Positions 1 through 10,224 of a DNA stretch of 35,634 nucleotides are shown piece after piece. The DNA lies in the NCBI GenBank assembly GCA_945833805.1, contig CAMAGG010000005.1, forward strand, positions 1-35,634, read 5' to 3'. The number at the start of each line of letters is the position of its first letter. Within the stretch, counting starts at the first letter, position 1. This DNA comes from an uncultured Clostridia bacterium (lineage in GTDB: Bacteria > Bacillota > Clostridia > Oscillospirales > Ruminococcaceae). The notes below the pieces were generated by a model, which saw only the letters and a program-made list of their open reading frames with translations, did not search any database and had not been told where the DNA came from. The translations under genes were made by a program, and so were the position numbers.

Positions 1-1523
1 TCGGCTTCATGACATGGGAGGGCTACAACTACGAGGACGCCGTTCTCATCAACGAGAAGCTGGTTTACAATGATGTTTACACTTCAATTCATATAGAAGA
101 ATACGAGCTTGAATGCCGTGAAACAAAGCTTGGCCCGGAGGAGATCACCAGAGATATCCCGAACCTTTCGGACGACGCTCTGAAAGATCTGGACGAGCGT
201 GGTATCGTCCGCATCGGCGCGGAGGTACACTCCGGCGATATCCTTGTCGGCAAGGTTTCACCGAAGGGCGAAACTGAACTTAACGCCGAGGAAAGACTGC
301 TTCGCGCGATTTTCGGCGAGAAGGCAAGGGAAGTCCGCGACAACTCCCTGAGAGTTGCCCACGGCGTAAGCGGTATCGTTGTTGACGTCAAGGTGTTCAA
401 CCGCGAGAACTGCGACGAGCTTTCACCCGGAGTAAACGAGAAGGTTCGCGTTTATATCGCGCAGAAGCGTAAGATCTCTGTCGGCGATAAGATGGCGGGT
501 CGTCACGGTAACAAGGGCGTCGTTTCAAGAATTCTCCGTCAGGAGGATATGCCGTTCCTGCCGGACGGTACTCCACTTGACATCGTGCTCAATCCTCTGG
601 GCGTACCTTCACGAATGAATATCGGACAGGTTCTGGAGGTTCACCTCGGCTATGTAGCAAAGGCTCTTGGCTGGAAGATCGCCACACCGGTATTCGATGG
701 TGCTCACGAGCAGGATATCAGAGAGCTTTATGACGCCGCGAGAGCGATCAACAGCGGCAAGATAGACGAGAACACAGAGCGTATCTACAACATGGGCAAG
801 GACGAGAGCGAGCGCAGGGAGCCGGAGCTGCTGGGTCTTAACTCCGCAGGTCTGGACTTCACAAAGCTTCCGCTCACCTCCGACTGCAAGACGCAGCTCA
901 CAGACGGCAGAACCGGCGAGAAGTTCGACGGCCCTGTTACCGTAGGCTATATGTACTACCTCAAGCTGCATCACCTCGTTGACGATAAGATCCATGCGCG
1001 TTCCACCGGTCCCTATTCACTGGTAACTCAGCAGCCTCTGGGCGGTAAGGCTCAGTTCGGCGGTCAGCGTTTCGGTGAGATGGAAGTTTGGGCTCTGGAG
1101 GCTTACGGCGCTGCCTATACGCTTCAGGAGATCCTGACCGTCAAGTCCGATGACCTTATGGGACGTCAGAAGACCTATGAGGCTATCGTTAAGGGCGATC
1201 CTGTTCCGAAGCCCGGCGTTCCTGAGTCTTTCAAGGTAATGATCAGAGAGCTTCAGGGTCTTGGTCTGGACGTAAGAGTTCTTGACGAGAACGGCGAGGT
1301 GGTTGACCTCAGAAACGACGGCGAGGACGATGACGATGCAGAGTACGCTGCTGAGACCATGGAGATCGACTACAACACCAACGAGGACGAACTGGCTGAC
1401 AGAGGCTACGGCATTGTCGATGAGGAGGAAATGAACCTGAACACAGGCTCTGAGGACGACAGCGGCTTCTCAGATGACGATTTCTCAGACGGAGAGCCTA
1501 TTGACTTCGGCGAGGACGAATGA
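1..1523 (+). CDS. rpoB: RNA polymerase beta subunit, C-terminal part (5' truncated by window)
   Basis: This is the C-terminal ~507 residues of RpoB, the core RNA polymerase subunit. The frame is open from base 3 ([14 protein letters not shown]), so the real start lies outside the window and the ATG at 9 is internal. Family landmarks are the [18 protein letters not shown] segment (about residues 155-172 counted from that ATG), [14 protein letters not shown], and the C-terminal clamp segment [24 protein letters not shown]. The rifampicin-binding region is upstream and absent. The conserved part ends near base 1310. A tail of about 70 residues follows that is very rich in Asp and Glu, longer than the short acidic tail I recall for Bacillus RpoB. 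rpoC follows after 102 bases with no obvious terminator, so the two are probably cotranscribed. Confidence 0.98.
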   Translation, partial: GFMTWEGYNYEDAVLINEKLVYNDVYTSIHIEEYELECRETKLGPEEITRDIPNLSDDALKDLDERGIVRIGAEVHSGDILVGKVSPKGETELNAEERLLRAIFGEKAREVRDNSLRVAHGVSGIVVDVKVFNRENCDELSPGVNEKVRVYIAQKRKISVGDKMAGRHGNKGVVSRILRQEDMPFLPDGTPLDIVLNPLGVPSRMNIGQVLEVHLGYVAKALGWKIATPVFDGAHEQDIRELYDAARAINSGKIDENTERIYNMGKDESERREPELLGLNSAGLDFTKLPLTSDCKTQLTDGRTGEKFDGPVTVGYMYYLKLHHLVDDKIHARSTGPYSLVTQQPLGGKAQFGGQRFGEMEVWALEAYGAAYTLQEILTVKSDDLMGRQKTYEAIVKGDPVPKPGVPESFKVMIRELQGLGLDVRVLDENGEVVDLRNDGEDDDDAEYAAETMEIDYNTNEDELADRGYGIVDEEEMNLNTGSEDDSGFSDDDFSDGEPIDFGEDE

Positions 1524-1625
1524 TCCTGCCGGGCTTTTCCGTAAATTGCAGCGGCGGCGCGGCGCAGTCCGGGCTGACCGCAGATTTGAGGCTTTTAGGC
1601 TTTGATAGAGAAATGAGGTAAAAAA

Positions 1626-4600
1626 TTGAGTTACACTGTTTTTGAGTCAATGAAAATCGGACTTGCCTCTCCCGACCAGATAAGAGAATGGTCTTACGGC
1701 GAAGTGCTGCGTCCCGAAACTATAAACTACCGTACCCAGAAGCCCGAAAAGGAAGGTCTTTTCTGCGAAAGAATCTTCGGCCCGCAGAAGGACTGGGAGT
1801 GCAACTGCGGCAAGTACAAGAGAGTGCGCTATAAGGGCAAGATATGCGACAAGTGCGGCGTTGAAGTTACCCGCGCAAAGGTAAGACGCGAGCGTATGGG
1901 TCATATCGAGCTCGCGGCTCCGGTTTCCCACATCTGGTATTTCAAGGGTACGCCCTCCAGAATAGGTCAGGTGCTCGACATCTCCCCGAAAAGACTGGAG
2001 GAAGTGCTTTACTTCACAAAGTATATAGTTATTGATCCCGGCGAGGCAAAGGAACTGAGCAAGAACCAGCTTCTGGAGGAAAAGGAGTACGCGAACTTCC
2101 GCACCAAGTACGGCAATGATTTCAAGGCTGGCATGGGCGCAGAGGCTATCAAGGAGCTGCTTCAGGAGATCGACCTCGAAAAGCTCTCCAACGAGCTGAA
2201 AGAGGAGCTTGCGGCGACCCAGCAGGGTCAGAAGCGCGTTAAGCTCTTAAAGCGCCTTGACGTGGTTGAAGCGTTCTTACAGTCCCACAATCGTCCTGAG
2301 TGGATGATCATGGACGTTATCCCGGTAATTCCCCCGGATATCCGCCCGATGGTACAGCTTGACGGCGGACGCTACGGCGTATCCGACCTCAACGACCTGT
2401 ACCGCCGTGTAATAAACAGAAACAACCGTCTGAGAAAGCTCATCGAGATGCACTCTCCTGAAATAATCATCAGGAACGAGAAGCGTATGCTTCAGGAAGC
2501 AGTCGATGCTCTCATAGACAACGGCAGACACGGCAGAGCCTACACCGGCTCAAACAATCGTCCGCTGAAGTCCCTTTCCGACCTGTTGAAGGGTAAGCAG
2601 GGACGCTTCCGTCAGAACCTGCTCGGTAAGCGTGTTGACTATTCCGGACGTTCCGTTATCGTCGTAGGCCCTGAGCTTAAGATGGATCAGTGCGGTCTGC
2701 CCAAGGAAATGGCTCTGGAGCTGTTCAAGCCATTCGTGCTGAACGACCTCGTATTAAAGGGCAGCGCACAGAACATCAAGCAGGCAAAGAAAATGGTAGA
2801 GCGCGCAGACGACAAGGTATGGGATTCCCTCGAATGTGTGATCAAGGATCACCCCGTTCTGCTGAACAGAGCGCCTACCCTGCACAGACTCGGTATTCAG
2901 GCGTTCTCTCCGGTTCTGGTAGAGGGTCGTGCGATAAAGCTCCACCCGCTTTGCTGTACCGCGTTCAATGCGGACTTCGACGGCGACCAGATGGCAGTTC
3001 ATCTTCCTTTGTCCGCTGAGGCTCAGGAAGAGGCGAGAACCCTCATGCTGGCGGCTAAGAACCTGCTGAAGCCCTCTGATGGACGCCCTGTTACAGTTCC
3101 TACACAGGATATGGTACTTGGTTCCTACTACCTGACGCTGGAAAAGACCGGCGAAAAGGGCGAGGGCAAGGTATTCCGCGACGCGAACGAAGCTCTTATG
3201 GCTTATCAGGACGGAGTTATCTCCATTCACGCTAAGATCAAGATCAGAGTTACAAAGGATCTTGGCGATACAAAGATCACAAGGATCGTTCCCGCAACCG
3301 TGGGCAGAGTTATCTTCAACGAGCATATCCCGCAGGATCTGGGCTACGTTGACCGCTCCGATCCCGATCACCAGCTTGATTATGAGATCTCTTTCAAGGT
3401 CGGCAAGAGCGAGCTTGGAAAGATCATCGACCGCTGCCTGAAGATCCACGGAACTGCGACAACTGCGCAGGTTCTGGATAAGATCAAGGCAATGGGTTAT
3501 AAGTACTCCACACGCTCCGGTATCACCGTTGCGGTATGCGACGCGGATATCCCGCCCCAGAAGGCTGAGATACTGGCGGACGCTGACGCAAAGATCGCAA
3601 AGCTGAACAAGCAGTTCAACCGCGGCTTCATCTCTGATACCGAGAGAAAGGCAGAGTTCATCAGCATCTGGAACAAGGCTACTGAGGACGTAGGAAAGGC
3701 GCTGACCGACAACCTCGACCAGTACAACAACATCTATATGATGGCGGACTCCGGAGCCCGTGGTTCTAAAAACCAGATCAGACAGCTTGCCGGAATGAGA
3801 GGACTTATCGCGAACACCTCCGGTGCGACTATCGAAATGCCTATCAGGGCTAACTACCGTGAAGGTCTTAATATTCTGGAATACTTCATTTCTTCCCGTG
3901 GCGCGCGTAAGGGACTTGCCGATACCGCGCTGAGAACCGCCGACTCCGGTTATCTGACCAGACGTCTGGTTGACGTTTCTCAGGAAGTAATTATCCGCGC
4001 GGAGGACTGCGGTACTACCAACGGTATCGACGTTTACGAGATCCGCGAGGGCAAGGAGCTTGTTGAGCAGCTCAGCGAGCGTCTTATCGGCCGCTATCTC
4101 ACAGACGACTTCAAGGACGCTGACGGGAACGTTATCGTGTCTAAGGATAAGCTGATGAACGATCAGGACGCGGCAAAGATCGTGAAGTCCGGCGTTGAGA
4201 AGATCAAGGTACGCTCAGTGCTTACCTGCGGTCTGAAGAACGGCGTTTGCGCTCACTGCTACGGCGCTTCTCTGGCGAACGGTCAGCTCATAAATATCGG
4301 CGAGGCTGTCGGAATCATCGCGGCTCAGTCGATCGGCGAGCCGGGTACACAGCTCACCATGAGAACGTTCCACACCGGCGGTATCGCTTCCGCAGAGGAT
4401 ATCACACAGGGTCTTCCGCGAGTTGAGGAGCTTTTCGAGAGCCGCAGACCCAAGAACGCAGCGATCATCACAAAGGTTTCCGGTAAGGTACGCTACGAGG
4501 AAATCAAGAAAACAAGACACGCGATCATCACCCAGGAGGACGGCACTGAGGAAGCATACGCAGTTCCGTTCGGATACAGACCGAAGGTTTACGACGGCGA

Positions 4601-5177
4601 TTTCGTGAACGCCGGCGACGCGCTGACCGAGGGCTCTATCAACCCGCACGATGTGCTTGAGGTCAAGGGCGAGGAAGCCGTTCAGAACTATATAATCGCA
4701 GAGGTTCAGAAGGTTTACCGCTTACAGGGTGTTGATATCAACGATAAGCATATCGAGGTCATCGTTCGTCAGATGATGAGAAAGATCCGCATCACAGATC
4801 CCGGCGACAGCTTCCTGCTCCCCGGCTCTATCATCGGCAAGAACGAGCTTAATGCGGTGTGCGATGAGATCCAGGCAAGGATCGACGCAGGTGAAGTCGG
4901 ACTCAGAATGCCGGAGAGCGAAGCCGTTCTCCTCGGTATCACAAAGGCTTCTCTGGCAACAGACAGCTTCCTGTCTGCAGCGTCATTCCAGGAAACCACC
5001 AGAGTTCTCACAGACGCGGCTATCCGCGGCAAGATCGACCCGCTGCTCGGCCTGAAGGAGAACGTCATCATCGGTAAGCTCATTCCCGCCGGTACAGGTC
5101 TTTATGCTGAAGAGCGCGAGGCTGAAAAGGCGGCTGCCGCTGAGGCGGAAAGCGCTTCCGATGAGAGTGTTGGCTAA
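1626..5177 (+). CDS. rpoC: RNA polymerase beta' subunit
   Basis: RpoC is the catalytic largest subunit of RNA polymerase, 1183 aa here, a normal length for Firmicutes. The N-terminal zinc-binding cysteines are C59, C61, C74 and C77. The active-site Mg-binding motif NADFDGD lies at residues 448-454. The second zinc site is in the [19 protein letters not shown] stretch around base 4230, followed by the conserved [20 protein letters not shown] bridge/trigger region. The start is TTG at 1626, chosen because GAGG at 1615-1618 stands seven bases upstream and the product begins [15 protein letters not shown] as in relatives. The next in-frame ATG (1650) would cut into conserved sequence. The gene ends in an Ala/Glu-rich tail and is followed by an intrinsic terminator. 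Confidence 0.98.
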   Translation: MSYTVFESMKIGLASPDQIREWSYGEVLRPETINYRTQKPEKEGLFCERIFGPQKDWECNCGKYKRVRYKGKICDKCGVEVTRAKVRRERMGHIELAAPVSHIWYFKGTPSRIGQVLDISPKRLEEVLYFTKYIVIDPGEAKELSKNQLLEEKEYANFRTKYGNDFKAGMGAEAIKELLQEIDLEKLSNELKEELAATQQGQKRVKLLKRLDVVEAFLQSHNRPEWMIMDVIPVIPPDIRPMVQLDGGRYGVSDLNDLYRRVINRNNRLRKLIEMHSPEIIIRNEKRMLQEAVDALIDNGRHGRAYTGSNNRPLKSLSDLLKGKQGRFRQNLLGKRVDYSGRSVIVVGPELKMDQCGLPKEMALELFKPFVLNDLVLKGSAQNIKQAKKMVERADDKVWDSLECVIKDHPVLLNRAPTLHRLGIQAFSPVLVEGRAIKLHPLCCTAFNADFDGDQMAVHLPLSAEAQEEARTLMLAAKNLLKPSDGRPVTVPTQDMVLGSYYLTLEKTGEKGEGKVFRDANEALMAYQDGVISIHAKIKIRVTKDLGDTKITRIVPATVGRVIFNEHIPQDLGYVDRSDPDHQLDYEISFKVGKSELGKIIDRCLKIHGTATTAQVLDKIKAMGYKYSTRSGITVAVCDADIPPQKAEILADADAKIAKLNKQFNRGFISDTERKAEFISIWNKATEDVGKALTDNLDQYNNIYMMADSGARGSKNQIRQLAGMRGLIANTSGATIEMPIRANYREGLNILEYFISSRGARKGLADTALRTADSGYLTRRLVDVSQEVIIRAEDCGTTNGIDVYEIREGKELVEQLSERLIGRYLTDDFKDADGNVIVSKDKLMNDQDAAKIVKSGVEKIKVRSVLTCGLKNGVCAHCYGASLANGQLINIGEAVGIIAAQSIGEPGTQLTMRTFHTGGIASAEDITQGLPRVEELFESRRPKNAAIITKVSGKVRYEEIKKTRHAIITQEDGTEEAYAVPFGYRPKVYDGDFVNAGDALTEGSINPHDVLEVKGEEAVQNYIIAEVQKVYRLQGVDINDKHIEVIVRQMMRKIRITDPGDSFLLPGSIIGKNELNAVCDEIQARIDAGEVGLRMPESEAVLLGITKASLATDSFLSAASFQETTRVLTDAAIRGKIDPLLGLKENVIIGKLIPAGTGLYAEEREAEKAAAAEAESASDESVG

Positions 5178-5211
5178 AATGCACAAAAACCAGCTCGGCA
5201 ATTAGCTTTAT

Positions 5212-5263
5212 AACGGTGTTTGCAACAAAGTTTCGGTGAAACTCTTGACAAACACCGTTTTTT
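5212..5263 (+). terminator. Intrinsic terminator after rpoC
   Basis: An 11-bp perfect stem (AACGGTGTTTG at 5212-5222 with CAAACACCGTT at 5249-5259) is followed by a T run at 5258-5263. A second small stem, AGTTTC/GAAACT, sits in the loop. It is well placed to end rpoBC transcription. The 3' arm also carries the -35 box of the next promoter. Confidence 0.85.
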
Positions 5264-5273
5264 GCTTTAAAAT
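5246..5273 (+). promoter_or_regulatory. Promoter for rpsL operon
   Basis: A perfect TTGACA (5246-5251) is followed after 16 bases by TAAAAT (5268-5273), a one-mismatch -10 box. The -35 box lies inside the descending arm of the rpoC terminator. About 70 bases of leader remain before the rpsL start. Confidence 0.65.
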
Positions 5274-5351
5274 ATATAAATGCGTGTGAGTATATTTTGC
5301 GGCATTGCCGGAAAAATACAAATGTGCAACAACTTTATTGGAGGTGAAATA

Positions 5352-5777
5352 ATGCCAACGTTTAATCAGCTTGTCCGCAAGGGACGTGAGGTTTCTGAAA
5401 AGAAATCCAAGGCTCCTGCACTTCAGAAGTCTATGAACACACTGCGCAAGCAGCAGGTTGACCAGTCCTCTCCCCAGAAGAGAGGCGTCTGCACCGCAGT
5501 TCGTACTCAGACTCCTAAGAAGCCGAACTCCGCAATGAGAAAGGTTGCCAGAGTTAAGCTCTCTAACGGTTATGAAGTTACAGCTTATATTCCCGGTATC
5601 GGACACAAACTGCAGGAACACTCCGTTGTTCTTATCCGCGGCGGTCGTGTAAAGGACCTTCCTGGTGTGCGTTACCACATCATTCGCGGTACTCTTGACG
5701 CTCAGGGCGTAGACAAGAGAATGCAGGGACGCTCCAAGTATGGTGCAAAGCGTCCGAAGGCTGGAAAGAAAGCGTAA
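5352..5777 (+). CDS. rpsL: 30S ribosomal protein S12
   Basis: S12 is a 141-aa protein of the small-subunit decoding centre. The product begins [13 protein letters not shown] and contains [17 protein letters not shown] and [14 protein letters not shown]. The lysines at the streptomycin-resistance sites (KKPNS and RVKD) are the wild-type residues. The ATG at 5352 is chosen over an in-frame ATG at 5280 because GGAGGTG (5340-5346) sits five bases upstream and because the family N-terminus starts exactly there. The extra 24 residues from 5280 have no family counterpart. It is the first gene of the str operon, driven by the promoter inside the rpoC terminator, with rpsG following. Confidence 0.98.
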   Translation: MPTFNQLVRKGREVSEKKSKAPALQKSMNTLRKQQVDQSSPQKRGVCTAVRTQTPKKPNSAMRKVARVKLSNGYEVTAYIPGIGHKLQEHSVVLIRGGRVKDLPGVRYHIIRGTLDAQGVDKRMQGRSKYGAKRPKAGKKA

Positions 5778-5893
5778 TTTCTGACTTTAGCTGTCAGACA
5801 AGGCATTATTGACATAAAGCCTCTGTTTGGACGGCGGAAGGTTATGCTTTCGAGTACCTATGATTTTCATTTCGTATGAAGGAGGGAAGTAAA

Positions 5894-6364
5894 GTGCCAA
5901 GAAGAGGTAATGTTCCGAAGCGTGAGGTTCTCCCGGATCCTGTGTACGGCTCTGAGCTCGTAACAAGACTGGTAAACAATATCATGCTGGACGGAAAGAA
6001 GGGCGTAGCCCAGAAGATTGTATACGGCGCATTCGACATCGTTGCTGATAAGACCGGCAGGGATGCTCTTGAAGTTTTCGAGGAGGCAATGGAGAATATC
6101 ATGCCCCAGCTCGAGGTAAAGGCTCGCCGTGTCGGCGGTGCAACCTACCAGGTTCCTATGGAGGTTCGCCCCGAAAGACGCCGCACACTGGGTCTGAGAT
6201 GGATCACCACCTACAGCCGTGCGCGCAACGAAAAGACAATGAAGGAAAGACTTGCAAACGAGATCCTTGACGCGCTCAACGGTCAGGGCGGCGCTTGCAA
6301 GAAGCGTGACGATACTCATAAGATGGCTGAAGCTAACAAGGCTTTCGCACATTATAAGTGGTAA
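5894..6364 (+). CDS. rpsG: 30S ribosomal protein S7
   Basis: S7 is a primary 16S rRNA-binding protein that nucleates assembly of the 30S head. The product is 156 aa, the usual length, with [16 protein letters not shown] at the start, [16 protein letters not shown] in the middle and AFAHYKW at the end. The start is GTG at 5894 with GGAGGGAAG at 5881-5889 just upstream. The in-frame ATG at 5876 overlaps that Shine-Dalgarno sequence and is not the likely start. It lies between rpsL and fusA in the standard str order. The 116-base gap after rpsL holds only a weak CTGAC/GTCAG hairpin at 5781-5797. Confidence 0.98.
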   Translation: MPRRGNVPKREVLPDPVYGSELVTRLVNNIMLDGKKGVAQKIVYGAFDIVADKTGRDALEVFEEAMENIMPQLEVKARRVGGATYQVPMEVRPERRRTLGLRWITTYSRARNEKTMKERLANEILDALNGQGGACKKRDDTHKMAEANKAFAHYKW

Positions 6365-6427
6365 TCAGAAACAGGCGAATTATCCGGGGAGAGATCTCCG
6401 GGTAATTCCCGAATTACGGAGGAATTT

Positions 6428-8515
6428 ATGAAAAGAGACGTATCTCTCGAAATGACCCGTAATATTGGTATCATGGCGCACATCGACGCCGGCAAGACCA
6501 CCACGACCGAGCGTATCCTGTTCTATACCGGTGTAAACCACAAGATAGGCGAAACTCACGATGGTACCGCGACGATGGACTGGATGGTTCAGGAGCAGGA
6601 GAGAGGTATCACAATCACCTCTGCTGCTACCACCGCCTTCTGGAAGAACCATAGAATCAATATTATCGACACACCCGGTCACGTTGACTTCACAGTTGAA
6701 GTTCAGCGTTCACTCAGAGTGCTTGACGGTTCCGTAACTGTTTTCTGTGCAAAGGGCGGCGTAGAGCCTCAGTCAGAAACAGTATGGCGTCAGGCAGATG
6801 AATACCATGTACCCAGAATGGCTTATGTCAACAAGATGGATATCATGGGCGCAGACTTCTACAACGTAGTAAATATGATGCACGACAGACTGAAGTGCAA
6901 TGCCGTTCCGATCCAGCTCCCTATCGGCGCTGAGGCTGACTTCAAGGGCATCATCGACCTCGTTGAGATGAATGCGGATATTTACTATGACGATATGGGC
7001 AAGGATATGCGTGTTGAAGAGATCCCTGCCGATATGAAGGAAAAGGCTCTCGAATACAGAAAGAATCTGCTTGAGAAGGTTGCCGAGCTTGATGATGACC
7101 TGATGGAGAGATACTTCGAGACCGAGGGTGAGGACTTCACCGTTGAGGAGATCAAGAAGGCTATCAGAAAGGGTACAATCGAGAACAAGTTCGTTCCGGT
7201 TACCTGCGGTACTTCTTACAGAAACAAGGGCGTACAGAAGCTCCTTGACGCTGTTATCGACTATATGCCTTCTCCTCTGGATATTCCCCCGATCAAGGGT
7301 ATCGATCCTGAGACCGGCGAGGAAGTTGAAAGACACGCAGGCGATGATCAGCCGTTCTCAGCTCTGGCATTCAAGATCGCTACCGACCCGTTCGTTGGTA
7401 AGCTCTGCTTCTTCAGAGTTTACTCCGGTTACGTTGAGGCTGGTACTAATGTCCTGAACGCAACAAAGGACAAGAACGAGCGTATGGGACGTATTCTTCA
7501 GATGCACTCCAACCACAGACAGGATATTGACGCTTGCCCCTGCGGTGATATTGCAGCGGTTGTTGGTACCAAGTACACAACCACCGGCGATACACTCTGC
7601 GACGAGAATCACCCTGTTATTCTGGAGTCTATGGAGTTCCCGGAGCCGGTTATCGACCTCGCAATCGAGCCGAAGACCAAGGCCGGTCAGGAAAAGATGG
7701 CTATTGCACTTGCAAAGCTTGCTGAAGAAGACCCGACCTTCAAGACCTGGACAAACCAGGAAACCGGTCAGACTATCATCGCTGGTATGGGTGAGCTTCA
7801 CCTCGATATCATCGTTGACAGACTTCTCCGTGAGTTCAAGGTAGAGGCTAACGTCGGCGCTCCGCAGGTTGCTTACAAGGAAACTATTACCGGCAATGCT
7901 GACATCGACATGAAGTACAAGCGTCAGTCCGGTGGTTCCGGTCAGTACGGTCACGTTAAGATCAGAGTTGAGCCGAACGAGTCCGGTAAGGGCTACGAGT
8001 TCAGCAACGACGTTGTGGGCGGCTCTATCCCGAAGGAGTTCATTCCTGCTGTTGACGCAGGTATCCAGGGCGCTCTTAACGCCGGTGTCCTCGCAGGCTA
8101 TCCTGTTGTAGACATCAAGGTATCCCTGTACGACGGTTCTTATCACGAGGTTGACTCCTCTGAAATGGCATTCAAGATCGCCGGTTCTATGGCTATCAAG
8201 GAAGCTCTCAGACAGGCTCACTCCGTAATCCTTGAGCCGATCATGAGAGTTGACGTTGTTGTTCCCGACGATTATATCGGTAACGTTATCGGCGACCTCA
8301 ACTCCAGACGTGGTCAGATCCAGAACCAGGAAACAAGAAACGGTTCCGTTCAGGTAACTGCTTTTGTTCCGCTTTCTGAGATGTTTGGCTACTCCAACGA
8401 TCTGCGTTCCAAGACACAGGGTCGTGGTCAGTATGTAATGCAGCCGAGCCACTATATTGAGGTTCCGAAGTCCATTTCCGAGAACATCATGAGCAAGCGC
8501 AAGCAGAACGGCTGA
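6428..8515 (+). CDS. fusA: Translation elongation factor G
   Basis: EF-G is the GTPase that drives ribosomal translocation; the product is 695 aa. The G1 motif [19 protein letters not shown] is near residue 18, the G3 motif DTPGHVDF follows, and G4 is NKMD. Domain IV is marked by [16 protein letters not shown], and the C-terminus contains [16 protein letters not shown]. The family start [22 protein letters not shown] follows a GGAGG site at about 6418. The gene sits 63 bases after rpsG, as the third gene of the str operon. It ends ahead of a tuf-specific promoter, so tuf can be expressed both by read-through and independently. Confidence 0.98.
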   Translation: MKRDVSLEMTRNIGIMAHIDAGKTTTTERILFYTGVNHKIGETHDGTATMDWMVQEQERGITITSAATTAFWKNHRINIIDTPGHVDFTVEVQRSLRVLDGSVTVFCAKGGVEPQSETVWRQADEYHVPRMAYVNKMDIMGADFYNVVNMMHDRLKCNAVPIQLPIGAEADFKGIIDLVEMNADIYYDDMGKDMRVEEIPADMKEKALEYRKNLLEKVAELDDDLMERYFETEGEDFTVEEIKKAIRKGTIENKFVPVTCGTSYRNKGVQKLLDAVIDYMPSPLDIPPIKGIDPETGEEVERHAGDDQPFSALAFKIATDPFVGKLCFFRVYSGYVEAGTNVLNATKDKNERMGRILQMHSNHRQDIDACPCGDIAAVVGTKYTTTGDTLCDENHPVILESMEFPEPVIDLAIEPKTKAGQEKMAIALAKLAEEDPTFKTWTNQETGQTIIAGMGELHLDIIVDRLLREFKVEANVGAPQVAYKETITGNADIDMKYKRQSGGSGQYGHVKIRVEPNESGKGYEFSNDVVGGSIPKEFIPAVDAGIQGALNAGVLAGYPVVDIKVSLYDGSYHEVDSSEMAFKIAGSMAIKEALRQAHSVILEPIMRVDVVVPDDYIGNVIGDLNSRRGQIQNQETRNGSVQVTAFVPLSEMFGYSNDLRSKTQGRGQYVMQPSHYIEVPKSISENIMSKRKQNG

Positions 8516-8553
8516 TTTCCGGACTGATTTGCACTAAATTCGGCACTCTCAGC

Positions 8554-8597
8554 GCATTTTTTCTGCGAAACTACTTGATTTTTTCGCAGAAAAATGC
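8554..8597 (+). repeat. Inverted repeat overlapping the tuf promoter
   Basis: The left arm (8554-8570) and right arm (8582-8597) pair over 16 bp with one bulged T, leaving a loop of about 11 bases. There is no T run after the right arm, so it is not a standard terminator in the + direction. The -35 box of tuf starts in the loop and the TG of the extended -10 lies at the end of the right arm. Confidence 0.7.
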
Positions 8598-8603
8598 TAC
8601 AAT
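8575..8603 (+). promoter_or_regulatory. Promoter for tuf
   Basis: TTGATT (8575-8580), a 17-base spacer, then TACAAT (8598-8603) preceded by TGC, giving an extended -10 (TGCTACAAT). Spacing and the -10 box are close to ideal for the housekeeping sigma factor. It gives EF-Tu, a very abundant protein, its own start site downstream of fusA. Confidence 0.75.
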
Positions 8604-8623
8604 AATATTATCTGAAACAATAA

Positions 8624-8652
8624 CGGCTTTACCCCGCCCAATGGGGAAGCCG
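8624..8652 (+). promoter_or_regulatory. Hairpin in the tuf leader
   Basis: CGGCTT (8624-8629) pairs with AAGCCG (8647-8652), and CCCC (8632-8635) with GGGG (8643-8646), with a two-base bulge. It lies in the 5' untranslated region about 13 bases before the AGGAGG site and does not cover it. It may stabilise the mRNA; no known riboswitch fold is recognised. Confidence 0.45.
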
Positions 8653-8678
8653 GACTACCTATTAAGGAGGACAAACCC

Positions 8679-9881
8679 ATGGCAAAGGAACATTATAATT
8701 CCACCAAGCCCCACGTAAACATTGGTACTATTGGTCACGTTGACCACGGCAAGACCACAACCACCGCAGCTATCACAAAGTGGCTGTCCCTTCAGGGCAA
8801 GGCTAAGTTCGAGGCTTATGACATGATCGATAAGGCTCCCGAGGAGAGAGAGCGTGGTATCACGATCAACACCGCTCACGTTGAGTATGAGACTGAAAAG
8901 CGTCACTATGCTCACGTTGACTGCCCCGGTCACGCTGACTATATCAAGAACATGATCACCGGTGCTGCTCAGATGGACGGCGCTATCCTCGTAGTTGCTG
9001 GTACTGATGGTCCTATGGCTCAGACCAAGGAGCACATTCTGCTTGCTCGTCAGGTAGGCGTTCCTGCAATTGTTGTATTCATCAACAAGTGCGATGACGT
9101 TGACGATCCTGAGCTGCTCGACCTCGTAGAGATGGACATCAGAGATGTTCTGTCCCAGAACGAGTTCCCCGGCGATGACGTTCCCGTTATCCGTGGTTCT
9201 GCTAAGGTTGCTCTGGATTCTACTTCAACCGATCCGAACGCTCCTGAGTATCAGTGCATCAAGGAGCTCATGGACGCTGTTGACGAGTACATTCCTGCTC
9301 CTGAGCGTGACGAGGCTAAGCCCTTCCTGATGCCTGTTGAGGATACTATGACCATCACCGGCCGTGGTACTGTTGCAACCGGTAGAGTTGAGCGTGGCGT
9401 AGTTAAGGTTAACGATACCGTTGAGATCACTGGTCTGACCGACGAGCCCAAGTCCACCGTTGTTACCGGTCTTGAGATGTTCAGAAAGACTCTCGACGAG
9501 GCAGTTGCTGGTTACAACATCGGCGCTCTGCTCCGTGGTATCACCCGTCAGGATATCGAGCGTGGTCAGGTTCTCTGCAAGCCCGGTTCCATTCACCCGC
9601 ACACCAAGTTCACCGGTCAGGTTTACGTTCTTAAGAAGGAAGAGGGCGGCCGTCATACTCCGTTCGTTTCCAACTATCGTCCGCAGTTCTTCTTCAGAAC
9701 TACCGACGTTACCGGCGTAATCACCCTGCCCGCTGACAAGGAAATGTGCATGCCCGGCGATAACGTAGTTATGGACGTTGAGCTCATCACTCCTATCGCT
9801 ATTGAAGAGGGTCTGCGTTTCGCTATCCGTGAGGGTGGCAGAACCGTAGGTTCCGGTGTCGTAACTGCTATCAAGTCCTAA
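8679..9881 (+). CDS. tuf: Translation elongation factor Tu
   Basis: EF-Tu delivers aminoacyl-tRNA to the ribosome; the product is 400 aa. G1 is GHVDHGKTT (near residue 19), the switch region is [16 protein letters not shown]3 is DCPGHADY, and G4 is NKCD. The C-terminal barrel includes [15 protein letters not shown] at 8679 follows AGGAGG at 8665-8670. The gene has its own promoter and a strong terminator, so it can be a separate transcription unit behind the str operon. Usually rpsJ and the S10 operon, or another tuf copy, may follow; here the conserved block stops and unrelated genes begin. Confidence 0.98.
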   Translation: MAKEHYNSTKPHVNIGTIGHVDHGKTTTTAAITKWLSLQGKAKFEAYDMIDKAPEERERGITINTAHVEYETEKRHYAHVDCPGHADYIKNMITGAAQMDGAILVVAGTDGPMAQTKEHILLARQVGVPAIVVFINKCDDVDDPELLDLVEMDIRDVLSQNEFPGDDVPVIRGSAKVALDSTSTDPNAPEYQCIKELMDAVDEYIPAPERDEAKPFLMPVEDTMTITGRGTVATGRVERGVVKVNDTVEITGLTDEPKSTVVTGLEMFRKTLDEAVAGYNIGALLRGITRQDIERGQVLCKPGSIHPHTKFTGQVYVLKKEEGGRHTPFVSNYRPQFFFRTTDVTGVITLPADKEMCMPGDNVVMDVELITPIAIEEGLRFAIREGGRTVGSGVVTAIKS

Positions 9882-9904
9882 TTACGGCTACTCTTTACAA
9901 AGTT

Positions 9905-9933
9905 ACCGCTTCCCGAAAGGGAAGCGGTTTTTT
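9905..9933 (+). terminator. Intrinsic terminator after tuf
   Basis: A perfect 10-bp stem, ACCGCTTCCC (9905-9914) with GGGAAGCGGT (9919-9928), has a GAAA tetraloop and runs into six T residues. This is a textbook strong terminator closing the str/tuf region. The reverse strand lacks an equally good T run. Confidence 0.93.
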
Positions 9934-9937
9934 GCGT

Positions 9938-10147
9938 TTACTTGTTCATTTTCGGGTTGTCCGTTCTTCCAAGAATGTAGTCCACCGATACGTTGTAGAA
10001 GTCAGCAAGGCGGATAAGGGTTTGGGTGGGGATATCGCGCTCGCCTGTTTCATAGTATGAATATGCACGTTGTCCGCAAAATATCTGGTCGGCGACTTGT
10101 TTTTGGGTCAATAGCTCGCTTTCTCTTAAGTACCGCAATTTGTACAT
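9938..10147 (-). CDS. Small XRE-family (Cro/CI-type) transcriptional regulator
   Basis: A 69-aa protein that is essentially one helix-turn-helix domain. LRYLRESELLTQKQVADQI forms helices 1-2, the middle SYYETGERDIPTQTLIRLADFY is typical of HTH_XRE proteins, and VSVDYILGRTD is the standard domain end. The start ATG (10145-10147) has GGAGG eight bases upstream. A TATAAT -10 box (reverse strand, 10182-10187) lies inside the palindrome ATAATATTAT (10177-10186), which could be an autoregulatory operator; no convincing -35 was found. The gene is convergent with tuf and divergent from the broken membrane-protein gene, in a visibly AT-rich patch. Its target is unknown, though small XRE proteins commonly regulate a divergent neighbour. 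Confidence 0.85.
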   Translation of the reverse strand: MYKLRYLRESELLTQKQVADQIFCGQRAYSYYETGERDIPTQTLIRLADFYNVSVDYILGRTDNPKMNK

Positions 10148-10224
10148 ATTATTAACCTCCTGCTTGTGAAGAATTAATAATATTATACCCTAGAACAAAA
10201 TGGTCTTATATGGAGGGGTAAAAA

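Noticed and set aside
1529..1575. Two CCGGGCT direct repeats between rpoB and rpoC
   Set aside because: Too short and isolated, in a GC-rich gap; no hairpin or operator layout supports a function.
5280..5351. N-terminal extension of S12 starting at ATG 5280
   Set aside because: The extra 24 residues are unlike any S12, and the strong ribosome site serves ATG 5352.
7358..8452. A 364-codon open frame on the - strand opposite fusA
   Set aside because: It is fully within fusA and antisense to it, with no recognisable domain; a codon-bias shadow.
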